Shown here: piece after piece, positions 9,613 to 19,434 of the stretch
How positions within the stretch are numbered: position 1 is the stretch's first letter
How the letters are laid out: each line of letters begins with the position of its first letter
NCBI GenBank assembly: GCA_019746355.1
Contig: JAIESC010000010.1
Span: forward strand, 62,001 to 126,000
Origin: Xanthobacteraceae bacterium
GTDB lineage: Bacteria > Pseudomonadota > Alphaproteobacteria > Rhizobiales > Xanthobacteraceae
Reading direction: 5' to 3'
DNA: 64,000 nt
Position numbers and translations under genes: made by a program
The notes under the pieces: generated by a model
The model's database searches: none
Told to the model about the DNA's origin: nothing
The model's input: only the letters and a program-made list of their open reading frames with translations

Positions 9613-10397
9613 TTTTCCACGGCCGGGAGCCAGGAAATCTTCGACTGGTCGGCGCAACGGGCGAGCCGGTCGCGATGCAGACGCTGGACGACGCGCCGTT
9701 GCTGCAGGTCGCTTCGCTGGCCAAGCGCTTTGGCGACCAGGTTGCGCTGGACGATGTCTCGTTCGCGGTTCGCGAGGGCGAGGTGCTGGGCCTGATCGGA
9801 CCCAACGGGGCCGGAAAAACCACGCTGCTCGAAGCGATGGCCGGGCTCATTGCCGCGGACACCGGCGCGGTTTCGTGGCGGAACACCAGGATCGCGCCAG
9901 CGCAGCGCCGCGACGTGATGTTCTACGTTCCCGACGGCATCAGGCCGTACGGCGATCAGTACGTGGCGCGGGTGCTGGCCTTCATGGCGGGGGTCTATGG
10001 CCGGACGCAGGACGACACCGCGAGCGCTGTCGCAAAGGTCGGCCTCCAGCCGGCACTCTCCCAACGCGTCGCCGCGCTGTCGAAAGGGTTCCATCGCCGC
10101 CTGATGCTGGCGCTCGGCATGCTCGCGCCGCATCCCCTGCTGCTCATGGATGAGCCCTTCGACGGCTTCGACCTCAGGCAGACCCGCGAGATGATGGCGG
10201 TGCTTCGCCGCGAGGCGGCGCAGGGCCGCACGCTGCTTCTCTCCATTCACCAGCTGACCGACGCCGAACGGATGTGCGACCGCTTCGTGCTGCTTTCGGC
10301 CGGCAAGGTGCGCGGCGCGGGAACGCTCGGCGAGCTTCGGGCGCGGGTGGGCGCGCCCGATGCCGGGCTGGAGGAGGTGTTCCTTGCGCTCGCCTGA
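9609..10397 (+). CDS. ABC transporter ATP-binding protein (ABC-2 type)
   Basis: A 262-residue ATPase partner of the next gene. Walker A GPNGAGKT is at about residues 64-71, and Walker B reads HPLLLMDEPFDGFD. The signature is LSKGFHRR rather than LSGGQ, as is common in ABC-2 exporter ATPases. The ATG overlaps the stop of the previous gene (ATGA). About 20 N-terminal residues precede the normal domain start, so an internal ATG at 9675 is an alternative. Likely works in the inner membrane with the GldF/GldG-like permease. Confidence 0.88.
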   Translation: MIFHGREPGNLRLVGATGEPVAMQTLDDAPLLQVASLAKRFGDQVALDDVSFAVREGEVLGLIGPNGAGKTTLLEAMAGLIAADTGAVSWRNTRIAPAQRRDVMFYVPDGIRPYGDQYVARVLAFMAGVYGRTQDDTASAVAKVGLQPALSQRVAALSKGFHRRLMLALGMLAPHPLLLMDEPFDGFDLRQTREMMAVLRREAAQGRTLLLSIHQLTDAERMCDRFVLLSAGKVRGAGTLGELRARVGAPDAGLEEVFLALA

Positions 10398-11763
10398 CCG
10401 GTTGACCTTCACGCCGCTGCGACCGGCTCTCGTCAAGGAGCTGTGGGCGCTTGCGGGTGGGCGCGCGCTCTGGACGCTGCTGCTGCTCATCTGTCCGCTG
10501 GTCGGGTTCAGCTTCATTCAGGCGCTCCAGCTTTACAGCGAAGCGAGCAGCGCCGCGCAGGATTCGCCCGTCGCCGCGAGCGGGCTTTCGCCGCTGGACG
10601 GCATTCTTGTGCCGACGCTGGGCAGCTTCTATGTCGCGATCACGCTGCTGTTTCCGTTTGTCGCGATCCGCGCGCTCGGCGACGAAAAGGAAACCGGAGC
10701 ACTCCGCCTCCTGGTGCAACTGCCATACCGGGTCTCGACGCTGATCGGCATCAAGCTTGCCGCAGTGGCGGCAGCCTGGCTGGTTGCGGCGGCGATCGCC
10801 GCGTCCGCGCTGGCGATCTGGTGGATGCTCGGCGGCCATGTCGGCGTTGCCGAGCTGGCCAATCTTGCCGCCGGCCATCTGCTCTACGGACTGCTGATCG
10901 GCTCGATCGCGCTGTTCGCTTCGGCGATCGCCGAATCCTCGGCCACCGCTGCGATCATCACGCTGGCTTTCACGATCGGATCCTGGGTGCTCGATTTCAC
11001 GACCGCGGGAAGCTCCGGCATCGCGGGCCTCCTTTCGCACCTGTCTTTGACGCCGGCATTGCGAACGTTCGAGACCGGGCTCCTCTCCGCCGGTCTGGTG
11101 GTGGGGATCATTGCGACGATTGGCGGATTTTGCGCCTTGGCGGCCATCTGGCTGCCGCCGGGTGTTGCGTTTCGCAGCAAGCTCCTGCGCTCGATCGTCT
11201 GCATCGCCGTGGTTGCGACCGCGCTGGGCTTTGCCTCCACGCTGCGCGCCACGTTCGACGTCACCGAAGACCAGCGCAATTCCTTCCCCTTGGCCGATCA
11301 GCAGTCGCTGTCGCAACTCAAGGCGCCGTTGCGGATCACCGTGCATCTGTCGGTGGAGGACCCGCGCTACGCCGATCTCAAGCGCAACGTGCTGGCGAAG
11401 CTCGAACGCGTCATGCCGAACGTGACGGTCCGGTTTGCGGAAGGCCTGTTCAGTCCTCGCATCAACCCGAACGATGATCGTTACGGCGAGGTGACGTATG
11501 TCTATGGCCAGCGATCGGACATGAGCCGCTCGACCAGCCACCGCGAAATTCTGCCGCTGATCTACGCGCTCGCGGGCACCGAGCCGCCGGCACCGCTTTC
11601 GGCTCCCGACTATCCGGGCTACCCGCTCGTCGCGAAAGCGGAGTGGGCCTTGCCGTGGTTCTTCGGCGGCTTGCCGCTGCTGATCGTTCTCGGCTGGTGG
11701 TGGAGCCGCCGCCCTCCGGACATTTCACACCTCACGCAACATCGAGATGGAGGCCATCCATGA
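10384..11763 (+). CDS. ABC-2 permease fused to GldG-like periplasmic domain
   Basis: About 459 residues. The first half has about six membrane helices of an ABC-2 permease (for example WTLLLLICPLVGFSFIQAL and VAAAWLVAAAIAASALAIWW). After a seventh helix comes a periplasmic domain starting FDVTEDQRNSFPLADQQ, typical of GldG-like subunits, and a final helix near the C-terminus (WFFGGLPLLIVLGWWWS). I chose TTG at 10384 because GGAGGAGG precedes it; ATG at 10360 is the alternative. It looks like a GldF-GldG fusion. The cargo is unknown; the neighbouring secreted proteins may be partners. Confidence 0.85.
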   Translation: MRSPDRLTFTPLRPALVKELWALAGGRALWTLLLLICPLVGFSFIQALQLYSEASSAAQDSPVAASGLSPLDGILVPTLGSFYVAITLLFPFVAIRALGDEKETGALRLLVQLPYRVSTLIGIKLAAVAAAWLVAAAIAASALAIWWMLGGHVGVAELANLAAGHLLYGLLIGSIALFASAIAESSATAAIITLAFTIGSWVLDFTTAGSSGIAGLLSHLSLTPALRTFETGLLSAGLVVGIIATIGGFCALAAIWLPPGVAFRSKLLRSIVCIAVVATALGFASTLRATFDVTEDQRNSFPLADQQSLSQLKAPLRITVHLSVEDPRYADLKRNVLAKLERVMPNVTVRFAEGLFSPRINPNDDRYGEVTYVYGQRSDMSRSTSHREILPLIYALAGTEPPAPLSAPDYPGYPLVAKAEWALPWFFGGLPLLIVLGWWWSRRPPDISHLTQHRDGGHP

Positions 11764-12479
11764 TCGCATCCAGGGCCACGATCCTCGCACTGTTGACCGG
11801 CGCGCTGGTCATCGCCGCGTTTCCGCTCGCGGCCGAACCTCTGACCGTTGATCTCTCGGCGGAGACCGTGGGCGCCGAGCCGAAATCGTTCGTCAGCGTC
11901 GTCGGGATCTGGCGGATCGAGCAGGAAGGCGGCAAGAAGGTTGTGGCGGTCGACGGACGGCAATGGAAAGAGGGGCAGTCCTCGGCCGGTGTCGCCGACA
12001 AGGCCCGCGCGCTTTACGGCGACCGCTACGCGGAGTTTCTCGACCGGGTGCAGGCCTATGCCTATTTCCCCTATGCCGTGGCGCGAGACGTGCAGGATTT
12101 CAAGGGCGGCGAAATCAGCGTCCGCTTCGAAGGAATTTCCGGCCGCATCGACCAGGGGGCGGGCATCCTGTTCAATCTCAAGACCAACGGCGACTACCTG
12201 ACGGTTCGCGCCAATCCGCTCGAGAACAATCTGGTGCTGTGGAAATTCGAAAAGGGCAAGCGTTCTTCGGTGAAGTGGATTCGCAACACGCCGACTCCCA
12301 GCCGCGTGTGGCATGAGTTGAAGGTCCGCATTGCCGGCACCAAGGTCGAAGGCTACCTCAACGGCAAGCTTTATCTCGAGCAGACGCTGGCCGAGCCGGT
12401 TTCCGGGCGCGTCGGGCTGTGGTCGAAGGCGGACAGCTACGTCTTTTTCGACCGCTATACGGCGGCGCCTTCGAACTGA
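11760..12479 (+). CDS. Secreted concanavalin/LamG-fold protein (DUF1080-like)
   Basis: A 239-residue exported protein; signal peptide MIASRATILALLTGALVIAA, cut near PLAAEP. The body has the jelly-roll pattern of DUF1080/3-keto-disaccharide-hydrolase-like domains (GAGILFNLKTNGDYLTVRAN, VWHELKVRIAGTKVEGYLNG, GRVGLWSKADSYVFFD). The ATG overlaps the permease stop (ATGA). Last gene of the operon. It may bind or act on a glycan or another periplasmic ligand; no catalytic residues can be assigned. Confidence 0.83.
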   Translation: MIASRATILALLTGALVIAAFPLAAEPLTVDLSAETVGAEPKSFVSVVGIWRIEQEGGKKVVAVDGRQWKEGQSSAGVADKARALYGDRYAEFLDRVQAYAYFPYAVARDVQDFKGGEISVRFEGISGRIDQGAGILFNLKTNGDYLTVRANPLENNLVLWKFEKGKRSSVKWIRNTPTPSRVWHELKVRIAGTKVEGYLNGKLYLEQTLAEPVSGRVGLWSKADSYVFFDRYTAAPSN

Positions 12480-12517
12480 GGCGCGTTCGTCAGCGTGCGG
12501 GGCGGGCGGCCGCGGGG

Positions 12518-12548
12518 TTGACACCGTGTTCTCTTTTTGTTCTATAGT
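12518..12548 (+). promoter_or_regulatory. Promoter with LexA-type box upstream of element A
   Basis: TTGACA at 12518-12523 is a full -35 consensus. A -10 candidate is TCTATA (17-bp spacer) or TATAGT (19-bp spacer). The direct repeat GTTC-N7-GTTC at 12528-12542 lies between them. This is the known alphaproteobacterial LexA operator form, so repression by LexA and induction by DNA damage are inferred. Such an 8-base match occurs by chance about once or twice in 64 kb; its value comes from the same layout upstream of element B. Confidence 0.6.
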
Positions 12549-12916
12549 CCCTATCCTGCTCAATCGAGGACGTCGTCGATCGCGACATTCGACGAGGGAG
12601 CAGGATGCGGTGCCCGACAACTGGCATCGCGTTGGAGCGCCGGGAGGCGCCGGGCCCCTCGCAAGGGCCCCGCGCCCCGGGACCCCCACCCCCCTCAAAG
12701 CCTATGGGTCCCGGAATCTTGGCGCGGGATCGGCCGATCGCAAGGCCGGTCCGGGAGCTTCGCACGCTCCCGGCGCCTCTCGGCGCTCCAACCCCTCTTT
12801 TCGAGGGGAAGGAAAAGCGGTCCCCGCGGAGGCGGGGAGGGAAACGGCGGGCCGGCCCGGGCGCCCGAATAGAAGGCCCGGGGCGATGAAGCGTGTCTGC
12901 CGGGCTGTTTGACAGG
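12549..12916 (+). ncRNA. Element A: structured non-coding RNA candidate
   Basis: A GC-rich non-coding stretch upstream of ilvC. A 22-bp closing stem pairs 12632-12653 with 12770-12791 (one G-U). It encloses four hairpins: 12652-12670, 12671-12726 (inner 9-bp stem 12677-12685/12706-12714), 12728-12751 and 12753-12771. Hairpins 1, 3 and 4 share TCGCA in the loop. A 5' hairpin pairs 12554-12561 with 12598-12605; 3' hairpins are 12792-12808 and 12856-12882 (loop with GCCCGAA). Element B repeats this plan with different stem sequences. The 3' end is approximate and no clear terminator is seen, so read-through into ilvC is possible. Open frames here are not shared with B. Confidence 0.65.
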
Positions 12917-12981
12917 TGAATACGTGATGCGTGCGCAGAACGGGTTGCCCGCCCAGCGGGCTTGTCCGGTCGGGCCAAGCG

Positions 12982-14063
<1,082 letters not shown>

Positions 14064-14098
14064 TCCAAGGCGGATCACCCCCCTGTCGGATCGTTCAA

Positions 14099-14125
14099 CG
14101 GGCCCGCCTTGGCGGGCCCGTTTTT
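14099..14125 (+). terminator. Rho-independent terminator after ilvC
   Basis: CGGGCCCGCC (14099-14108) pairs with GGCGGGCCCG (14111-14120), followed by TTTTT. It sits 36 bp after the ilvC stop codon. Confidence 0.9.
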
Positions 14126-14315
14126 CATGGCAAGGGCGCCGCAGTGGGCGGCAGACGGAGCCTGCGGCGGTGTAGGGAACCCTCTAACCTTGCTGACAAA
14201 ACTTTAATCTCGCGCCTGCGCGCCGCCCTTGCCTTGCCACGATTATTGCAGAATGATGACAGTCGGTTCCGCCGCCGGCCGTAATTGTGTCAGCCCCGGG
14301 CGCGGCACCCGTAAC

Positions 14316-16034
14316 ATGCCGCCCGCACTTGCATTTTTCCGACGTCATTGGCTCGCCGTCCTGACCTTCGAGCGGCGCGGCATCGGATTTCTGGTGCTGG
14401 GCCTGCTGCATCTCGCGGCCCTCGGCATCCTGCTGCAGACCGAGGACGAACTGGTTCCCCGGATCATCTTCCTTTGCGCCTGGGTGCTGCTGAACAGCCT
14501 GTGGCTCGCGCTGCTGCGGCGGCCGGTGGTCGCCGCGTCCGCGTCGTTGATCGTGCTCGTCGTCCTGCTGCTCGCGTCGAAGTTCAAGCAGGACGTGCTC
14601 ATCATGAGCGCCAACTTCCTCGACGTCCTGCTGATCGACGCCGATACCCTGTCCTTCCTCATGACGGTCTATCCCAATCTGCGCTGGTGGGTCGCGGGCT
14701 GCGCCGCCGTCGCCGTGCCGCTGATCGCGCTGTTCTGGTGGGTCGATCCGCTGCGCGTGCGGCTGCGCTGGGCGGCGCTCGGCGCGCTCGCCAGCGTGGC
14801 GGTCTTGAGTGCGCTGTCGCTCGCCAATCCGATGGAGCGCGACAAGGCCTTCGAGCCGGTGAATTTCATTTCGCAGTTCGCGCGCTCGGGCGTGCTGGCG
14901 GCGGTCGATCTGTCCACGCGCGGCCTGCTCGACGCCGAGGCCGCCGTCCGCGACCGGCTGCCCGCGGTCGTGCCCGCGGCCTGCCCGCTGACGCAGCGCC
15001 TGCCGCACATCGTCATGGTGCTCGACGAGTCGAGCTTCGACATCGGCGCGGTCCCCGGCATCGAGGTCCCGGCGAACTACCACAGTCACTTCCGCTCGTT
15101 CGACGGCAAGAACCGCAGCCTGCTGGTCGAAGGCGCGGGCGGGCCCACCTGGTACACCGAATACAATGTGCTCAGCGGGCTGTCCGCGCGCTCGTTCGGC
15201 CACTTCGCCGAGTTCGTCACCCGCATCGCCGCGGGCCGCGTCACCCGCAGCCTGCCGAACGCGCTGCGCCCCTGCGGCTACACGAGCTTCAGCGTCTATC
15301 CCTGGCTCGGCGCGTTCCTCAGCGCGCGCGGGTTCCAGAAGACGCTCGGCATCGACCATTTTCTCGATGCGAAGGACCTCAACAGCAAAGAGGTCGAGAC
15401 CGACGAGTTCTACTACAACTACGCCGCCGACCTGATCGCGCGCGAGAAGAAGAACGGCCCGGTGTTCGTCCTGAGCTACCTGATGGCGAACCACTTCCCG
15501 TGGAGCTATCGCTGGCGGCCCGACCTCGCCAAGGACTGGCAGGACCTCGGCAACGGCTCGGTCAACGGCCATCGCGTCGACGAGTATCTGCGGCGGCAGG
15601 AGATCAGCGCGCGCGCCTATAAGGGCTTCGTCGAGCGGCTCAAGCGCGACTTCCCCGGCGAGCCGTTCCTGATCGTGCGCTTCGGCGATCATCAGCCGCT
15701 GTTCGCCAAGCATATCGTCGATCCCAAGCTCGACAGCGTCGCCATCGGCCGCCGCATCGACGCCGCCGACCCGCGCTATTTCACGACCTACTACGCCATC
15801 GACGCGCTGAACTTCCGTCCGGCGGACCTGTCATCGGCGGCAAGCGGTCTCGACGCGGCCTATCTGCCGCTGGTGGTGATGGAGGCTGCGGGCGTGCCGC
15901 TCGACGCCAGTTTCGCGGAACAGAAGCGCATCCTCGGCCGTTGCCACGGGCAGTTCTACCTGTGCGCGAACGGTGCCGAGGTCCGCCGCTTCAACCGGCT
16001 GCTGATCGACGCGGGCCTGATCAAGCAGCTCTGA
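14316..16034 (+). CDS. LTA-synthase-like membrane phospho-/sulfo-transferase, copy 1
   Basis: A 572-residue protein of the alkaline-phosphatase superfamily. About five N-terminal membrane helices (to about residue 175) are followed by a periplasmic catalytic domain. LDESSFDI carries the first metal ligand, GGPTWYTEYNVLSGLSARS aligns with the LtaS nucleophile-threonine region, and RFGDHQP carries the Asp-His metal pair. Relatives move phosphoglycerol or phosphoethanolamine onto envelope glycans (LtaS, OpgB, EptA). The start MPPALAFF at 14316 was chosen as the frame upstream is not hydrophobic. The acceptor is unknown. Next gene is a paralogue 2 nt away. Confidence 0.82.
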   Translation: MPPALAFFRRHWLAVLTFERRGIGFLVLGLLHLAALGILLQTEDELVPRIIFLCAWVLLNSLWLALLRRPVVAASASLIVLVVLLLASKFKQDVLIMSANFLDVLLIDADTLSFLMTVYPNLRWWVAGCAAVAVPLIALFWWVDPLRVRLRWAALGALASVAVLSALSLANPMERDKAFEPVNFISQFARSGVLAAVDLSTRGLLDAEAAVRDRLPAVVPAACPLTQRLPHIVMVLDESSFDIGAVPGIEVPANYHSHFRSFDGKNRSLLVEGAGGPTWYTEYNVLSGLSARSFGHFAEFVTRIAAGRVTRSLPNALRPCGYTSFSVYPWLGAFLSARGFQKTLGIDHFLDAKDLNSKEVETDEFYYNYAADLIAREKKNGPVFVLSYLMANHFPWSYRWRPDLAKDWQDLGNGSVNGHRVDEYLRRQEISARAYKGFVERLKRDFPGEPFLIVRFGDHQPLFAKHIVDPKLDSVAIGRRIDAADPRYFTTYYAIDALNFRPADLSSAASGLDAAYLPLVVMEAAGVPLDASFAEQKRILGRCHGQFYLCANGAEVRRFNRLLIDAGLIKQL

Positions 16035-16036
16035 CC

Positions 16037-17752
16037 ATGTCGTTCGATCCTTCGATGCCTGGTGCCGGCCCGCTTGCGGCGGCCGAGCGTCTTGGCAGGA
16101 CGCTGTGCATCGGCGCGATCGCGGCGATGCACGCCGCGGCACTCGGCATCATGCTGTGGACCGAGCACGGCTGGTTCGCCCCGGTGGTGTTCGTGCTGTC
16201 CTGGGCATGCGTGAATTTCCTTTTCCTGTTGCTGCTGCCGCGTCCGGCCATCGCTGCCGCGCTGTCGCTGTTGTTCGTCGGCCTCCTGATCACGCTGTCG
16301 CACTTCAAGTTCTCCGTCCTCTGGATGGTGATCAATTTTTTCGACGTGCTGATCGTCGATTCCGACACCGTCAGCTTCCTGCTGTCGATCTTTCCCGATC
16401 TCAAGACCATCCTGCTGATCGCGGCGGTGCTGGCCGTGCCGGCGCTGATCATCCTTTGGCGGATCGACCTGTTCCGCGTGCCACGGCTGGTTTCGCTCGG
16501 CGGTGTCGCCGCATGCGGCACGGCCATCACGGTCCTGTCGCTTGCCGTGCCGGAGGAGCCCTCGGACCAGTTCCAGGGCGTCAACCACATCTCGACCTTC
16601 TTCCGCTCCGGCGTGACCACCGCTTACGAACTCGGCACCAAGGGCTGGATCGACTACGACACCGCGACGACCGACCAACTCCGCTCGACCGTGAACGCGG
16701 TCTGCCAGCCCAATGGCAAGCCGCCGAACATCATCATGGTGCTCGACGAGGCGAGCTACGACATCACCGCGTCGCCGGGGGTCAAAGTGCCGCCGGGCTA
16801 CCGCAAGCACTTCCAGTCGTTCGACGGCAAGACGCGTTCGCTGGTCGTCGAAGGCTCCGGCGGACCGACTTGGTACACCGAATACAATGTGCTGACCGGG
16901 CTCTCCGCACGCTCCTACGGGCGGCTCAGCTACTACGTCACCCGCATCGCCGCCGGCCGCGTCGAGCGCGGGCTGCCGCAGGCGCTGCGGCGCTGCGGCT
17001 ACAAGACCGTGACGCTCTATCCGGCCTATGGCGCGTTTCTCAACGCCCGCAATTTCCAGAAGACCACCGGCGTCGAGCGCTTCGTCGACTCGAAAGAGAT
17101 GAAGGCGGGCGACGTCGAGCCCGACCGCTTCTTCTACGATCAGGCGCTGCGGACGATCGAGAACGAACGCGGCGAGCAGCCGCTGTTCATTTTCGTCTAC
17201 ACCGTGTTCAACCACTTCCCGTGGTGGAACACGCTGCGGCCGGAATTGACGCCGGGATGGAAGAGCCTCGGCAATCATCCCGAGGTCGATGAATACATCC
17301 GCCGCCAGACGCTCAGCGCCAGGGACTATGCGGACTTCAAGGAACGGCTGCGCGCCGACTTCCCGAAGGACTCGTTCCTGCTGCTGCGCTTCGGCGACCA
17401 CCAGCCGGGCCTGTCGACGACCGTCTTGGAGCCCAAGGTCAGCGCGGCGATGATGGCGCAGCGGATGCTGCACCACGATCCGCGCTACTTCACCACCTAC
17501 TATGCCATCGATACGGTCAATTACCGGCCCAGGGACGTGTCGTCGGCGTTCGACCACCTGGAGGCGGTTTACCTGCCGCTCGTGCTTCAAGAGGCCGCAG
17601 GCCTGCCGCTCGATCCCACCTTCGCCGAGCAGAAGAAGATCATGCTCCGCTGCAACGGCGCGTTTTTCGGCTGCGCCGATGGGGCCGAGGCCCGCCGCTT
17701 CAACCGGCTGCTGATCGATGCCGGGTTGATCAAGGGATTGGTGTCCCGGTAA
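16037..17752 (+). CDS. LTA-synthase-like membrane phospho-/sulfo-transferase, copy 2
   Basis: A 571-residue paralogue of the preceding gene, with the same helices-plus-periplasmic-enzyme layout. The key motifs recur: LDEASYDI, GGPTWYTEYNVLTGLSARS, RFGDHQPG. Both proteins end almost alike (AEQKxI..RC.G.F..CA.GAE, then RRFNRLLIDAGLIK). The ATG lies 2 nt after the stop of copy 1, so they form one unit from a tandem duplication. They may use different acceptors or donors, or act in sequence; this is inference. An SsuABC-type importer starts 42 bp downstream. Confidence 0.82.
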   Translation: MSFDPSMPGAGPLAAAERLGRTLCIGAIAAMHAAALGIMLWTEHGWFAPVVFVLSWACVNFLFLLLLPRPAIAAALSLLFVGLLITLSHFKFSVLWMVINFFDVLIVDSDTVSFLLSIFPDLKTILLIAAVLAVPALIILWRIDLFRVPRLVSLGGVAACGTAITVLSLAVPEEPSDQFQGVNHISTFFRSGVTTAYELGTKGWIDYDTATTDQLRSTVNAVCQPNGKPPNIIMVLDEASYDITASPGVKVPPGYRKHFQSFDGKTRSLVVEGSGGPTWYTEYNVLTGLSARSYGRLSYYVTRIAAGRVERGLPQALRRCGYKTVTLYPAYGAFLNARNFQKTTGVERFVDSKEMKAGDVEPDRFFYDQALRTIENERGEQPLFIFVYTVFNHFPWWNTLRPELTPGWKSLGNHPEVDEYIRRQTLSARDYADFKERLRADFPKDSFLLLRFGDHQPGLSTTVLEPKVSAAMMAQRMLHHDPRYFTTYYAIDTVNYRPRDVSSAFDHLEAVYLPLVLQEAAGLPLDPTFAEQKKIMLRCNGAFFGCADGAEARRFNRLLIDAGLIKGLVSR

Positions 17753-17794
17753 GTAAGGTCCCGCGGCCGGCAGAAAACCGGCGAAGGGGGACGC

Positions 17795-18631
17795 ATGGCG
17801 AATGGCGGCAGCGGGTCGGAAGCGCAGGCGCGCACCACCGCGGTTTCGCTCGCCGACGTCACCATCACCTTCCGGCTGGCCGACGGCGGCTCCTACACCG
17901 CGGTGCAGGGCGCCTCGCTCGATGTCGCCGACGGTGAATTCGTCGCCATCGTCGGTCCCACCGGATGCGGCAAATCAACGCTGCTGAATGTCACCGCCGG
18001 GCTGTTCCCGCCGTCGGTGGGCGAGGCGCGGATCTTCGGTGCGAACCTTTCCGGGCTCAACCGGCAGTCCGGCTACCTGTTTCAGTCCGAGGCGCTGTTT
18101 CCCTGGAAGACCGCGATCGAGAATGTCGCGATCGGCCTTGAGACCGGCGGCACGCCGCGCGAGGAGGCGAGGAAGCGCGCGCAGGAATGGCTCAACCGCG
18201 TGGGGCTCGGCAGCTTCGGTCCGCGCTATCCGCACATGCTGTCCGGCGGGCAAAGAAAGCGCGTCGGCCTCGCCCAGGTGCTGATCCGCGATCCGAAGAT
18301 CCTCTTGATGGACGAACCGTTCGGCCCGCTCGATGCGCAGACGCGGCAGATCATGGGCAACCTGCTGCTGGACCTCTGGAGCGCCGACCGCAAGGCGGTG
18401 ATGTTCGTCACCCACGATCTCGAAGAGGCGATCGCGCTCTCCGACCGCGTGGTGATCATGTCGGCGGGACCGGCCGCGCGCATCATCGGCAACTGGAAGG
18501 TCGAGCTGCCGCGGCCGCGCGACATCTCCGAGGTCAAGCTCGATCCGGCGTTCCACAAGCTGCACCGCGACATCTGGCAGACGCTGAAGGACGAGGTGCT
18601 CAAAGGCTACGCGCAGACGGGGGGCGGATGA
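17795..18631 (+). CDS. ABC transporter ATP-binding protein (SsuB/TauB family)
   Basis: A 278-residue ATPase of the nitrate/sulfonate/taurine-type family. Walker A GPTGCGKST, signature LSGGQRKRVGLAQVL and Walker B ILLMDEPFGPLDAQT are intact. A good ribosome site (GAAGGGGGA) precedes the ATG. Its stop overlaps the permease start. The substrate cannot be read from this subunit; the binding protein two genes on belongs to the NMT1/THI5-like class used for sulfonates, pyrimidine precursors and aromatic acids. Confidence 0.88.
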   Translation: MANGGSGSEAQARTTAVSLADVTITFRLADGGSYTAVQGASLDVADGEFVAIVGPTGCGKSTLLNVTAGLFPPSVGEARIFGANLSGLNRQSGYLFQSEALFPWKTAIENVAIGLETGGTPREEARKRAQEWLNRVGLGSFGPRYPHMLSGGQRKRVGLAQVLIRDPKILLMDEPFGPLDAQTRQIMGNLLLDLWSADRKAVMFVTHDLEEAIALSDRVVIMSAGPAARIIGNWKVELPRPRDISEVKLDPAFHKLHRDIWQTLKDEVLKGYAQTGGG

Positions 18632-19422
18632 TGCCGTCGCGATCGACTTTGCTGATCCTGCAGCTCCTGGTCGCGGTGATCGCGATCGCGCTGTGGCACG
18701 TGCTGACCACGGTGCCGATCTTCGGCACCAAGCTTCTGCCGCCGTTCTTCTTCTCGACGCCGCTCGACGTCGCGCAGCGGATCATCAAGTGGTTCGTGGA
18801 AGGCACGATCTGGAAACATCTCTGGATCACACTGCTCGAAGCGGTGCTGGCCTTCGTCATCGGCTCGGTCGCCGGCGTTCTGATCGGCTTCTGGTTCGCG
18901 CAGAAGCCGCTGATCAACGCGGTGTTCGACCCTTATGTGAAGATGGTCAACGCGCTGCCGCGCGTGGTGCTGGCGCCGATCTTCGCGCTGTGGCTGGGGC
19001 TTGGCATCTGGTCGAAGGTCGCGCTTGGCGTCACGCTCGTGTTCTTCATCGTGTTCTTCAATGTCTATCAGGGCGTCAAGGAGGTGAGCCCGACCGTGCT
19101 CGCCAACGCCCGGATGCTCGGCATGAACGACCGCCAGCTCATGCGCCATGTCTACTGGCCGTCGGCGCTGTCGTGGATGTTCTCCTCGCTGCACACCTCG
19201 GTGGGCTTTGCCGTGGTCGGCGCGGTGGTGGGCGAGTATCTCGGCTCGGCGGCAGGCCTCGGCTACATCATCCAGCAGGCCGAAGGCACCTTCGACGTCG
19301 CCGGTGTGTTCGCCGGCATGTTCGTGCTGGCGGCCTTCGTCATCATCATCGACGCGCTGGTGACCGTGATCGAAAATCGCCTGCTGGTCTGGCGGCCGGT
19401 GGCGGCGGAGACTCGGACGTGA
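18628..19422 (+). CDS. ABC transporter permease (SsuC/TauC family)
   Basis: A 264-residue inner-membrane permease with about six helices. The EAA-like loop is LANARMLGMNDRQLMRHVYWPSAL. The start ATGATG at 18628 overlaps the TGA of the ATPase gene; the second ATG at 18631 is equally possible. Works with the flanking ATPase and binding protein. An intergenic palindromic repeat separates it from the binding-protein gene. Confidence 0.88.
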   Translation: MMPSRSTLLILQLLVAVIAIALWHVLTTVPIFGTKLLPPFFFSTPLDVAQRIIKWFVEGTIWKHLWITLLEAVLAFVIGSVAGVLIGFWFAQKPLINAVFDPYVKMVNALPRVVLAPIFALWLGLGIWSKVALGVTLVFFIVFFNVYQGVKEVSPTVLANARMLGMNDRQLMRHVYWPSALSWMFSSLHTSVGFAVVGAVVGEYLGSAAGLGYIIQQAEGTFDVAGVFAGMFVLAAFVIIIDALVTVIENRLLVWRPVAAETRT

Positions 19423-19434
19423 GGAGCCCACCGC

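Noticed and set aside
12605..12889. Open frames of 90-190 codons across element A
   Set aside because: The frame that starts at the conserved ATG reads the shared stem as LERREAP here but as WSAGRRR in element B, so no frame is conserved. Composition (Arg, Pro, Gly) is that of GC-rich non-coding DNA.
12549..12916. Retron, DGR or toxin-antitoxin explanation for elements A and B
   Set aside because: No reverse transcriptase, template/variable repeat pair or toxin-like gene lies next to either copy.
12549..12916. tmRNA, RNase P RNA, 6S RNA or a known riboswitch as identity of element A
   Set aside because: No tag frame with tRNA-like ends, no P4-type conserved core and no known aptamer motif; also present twice.
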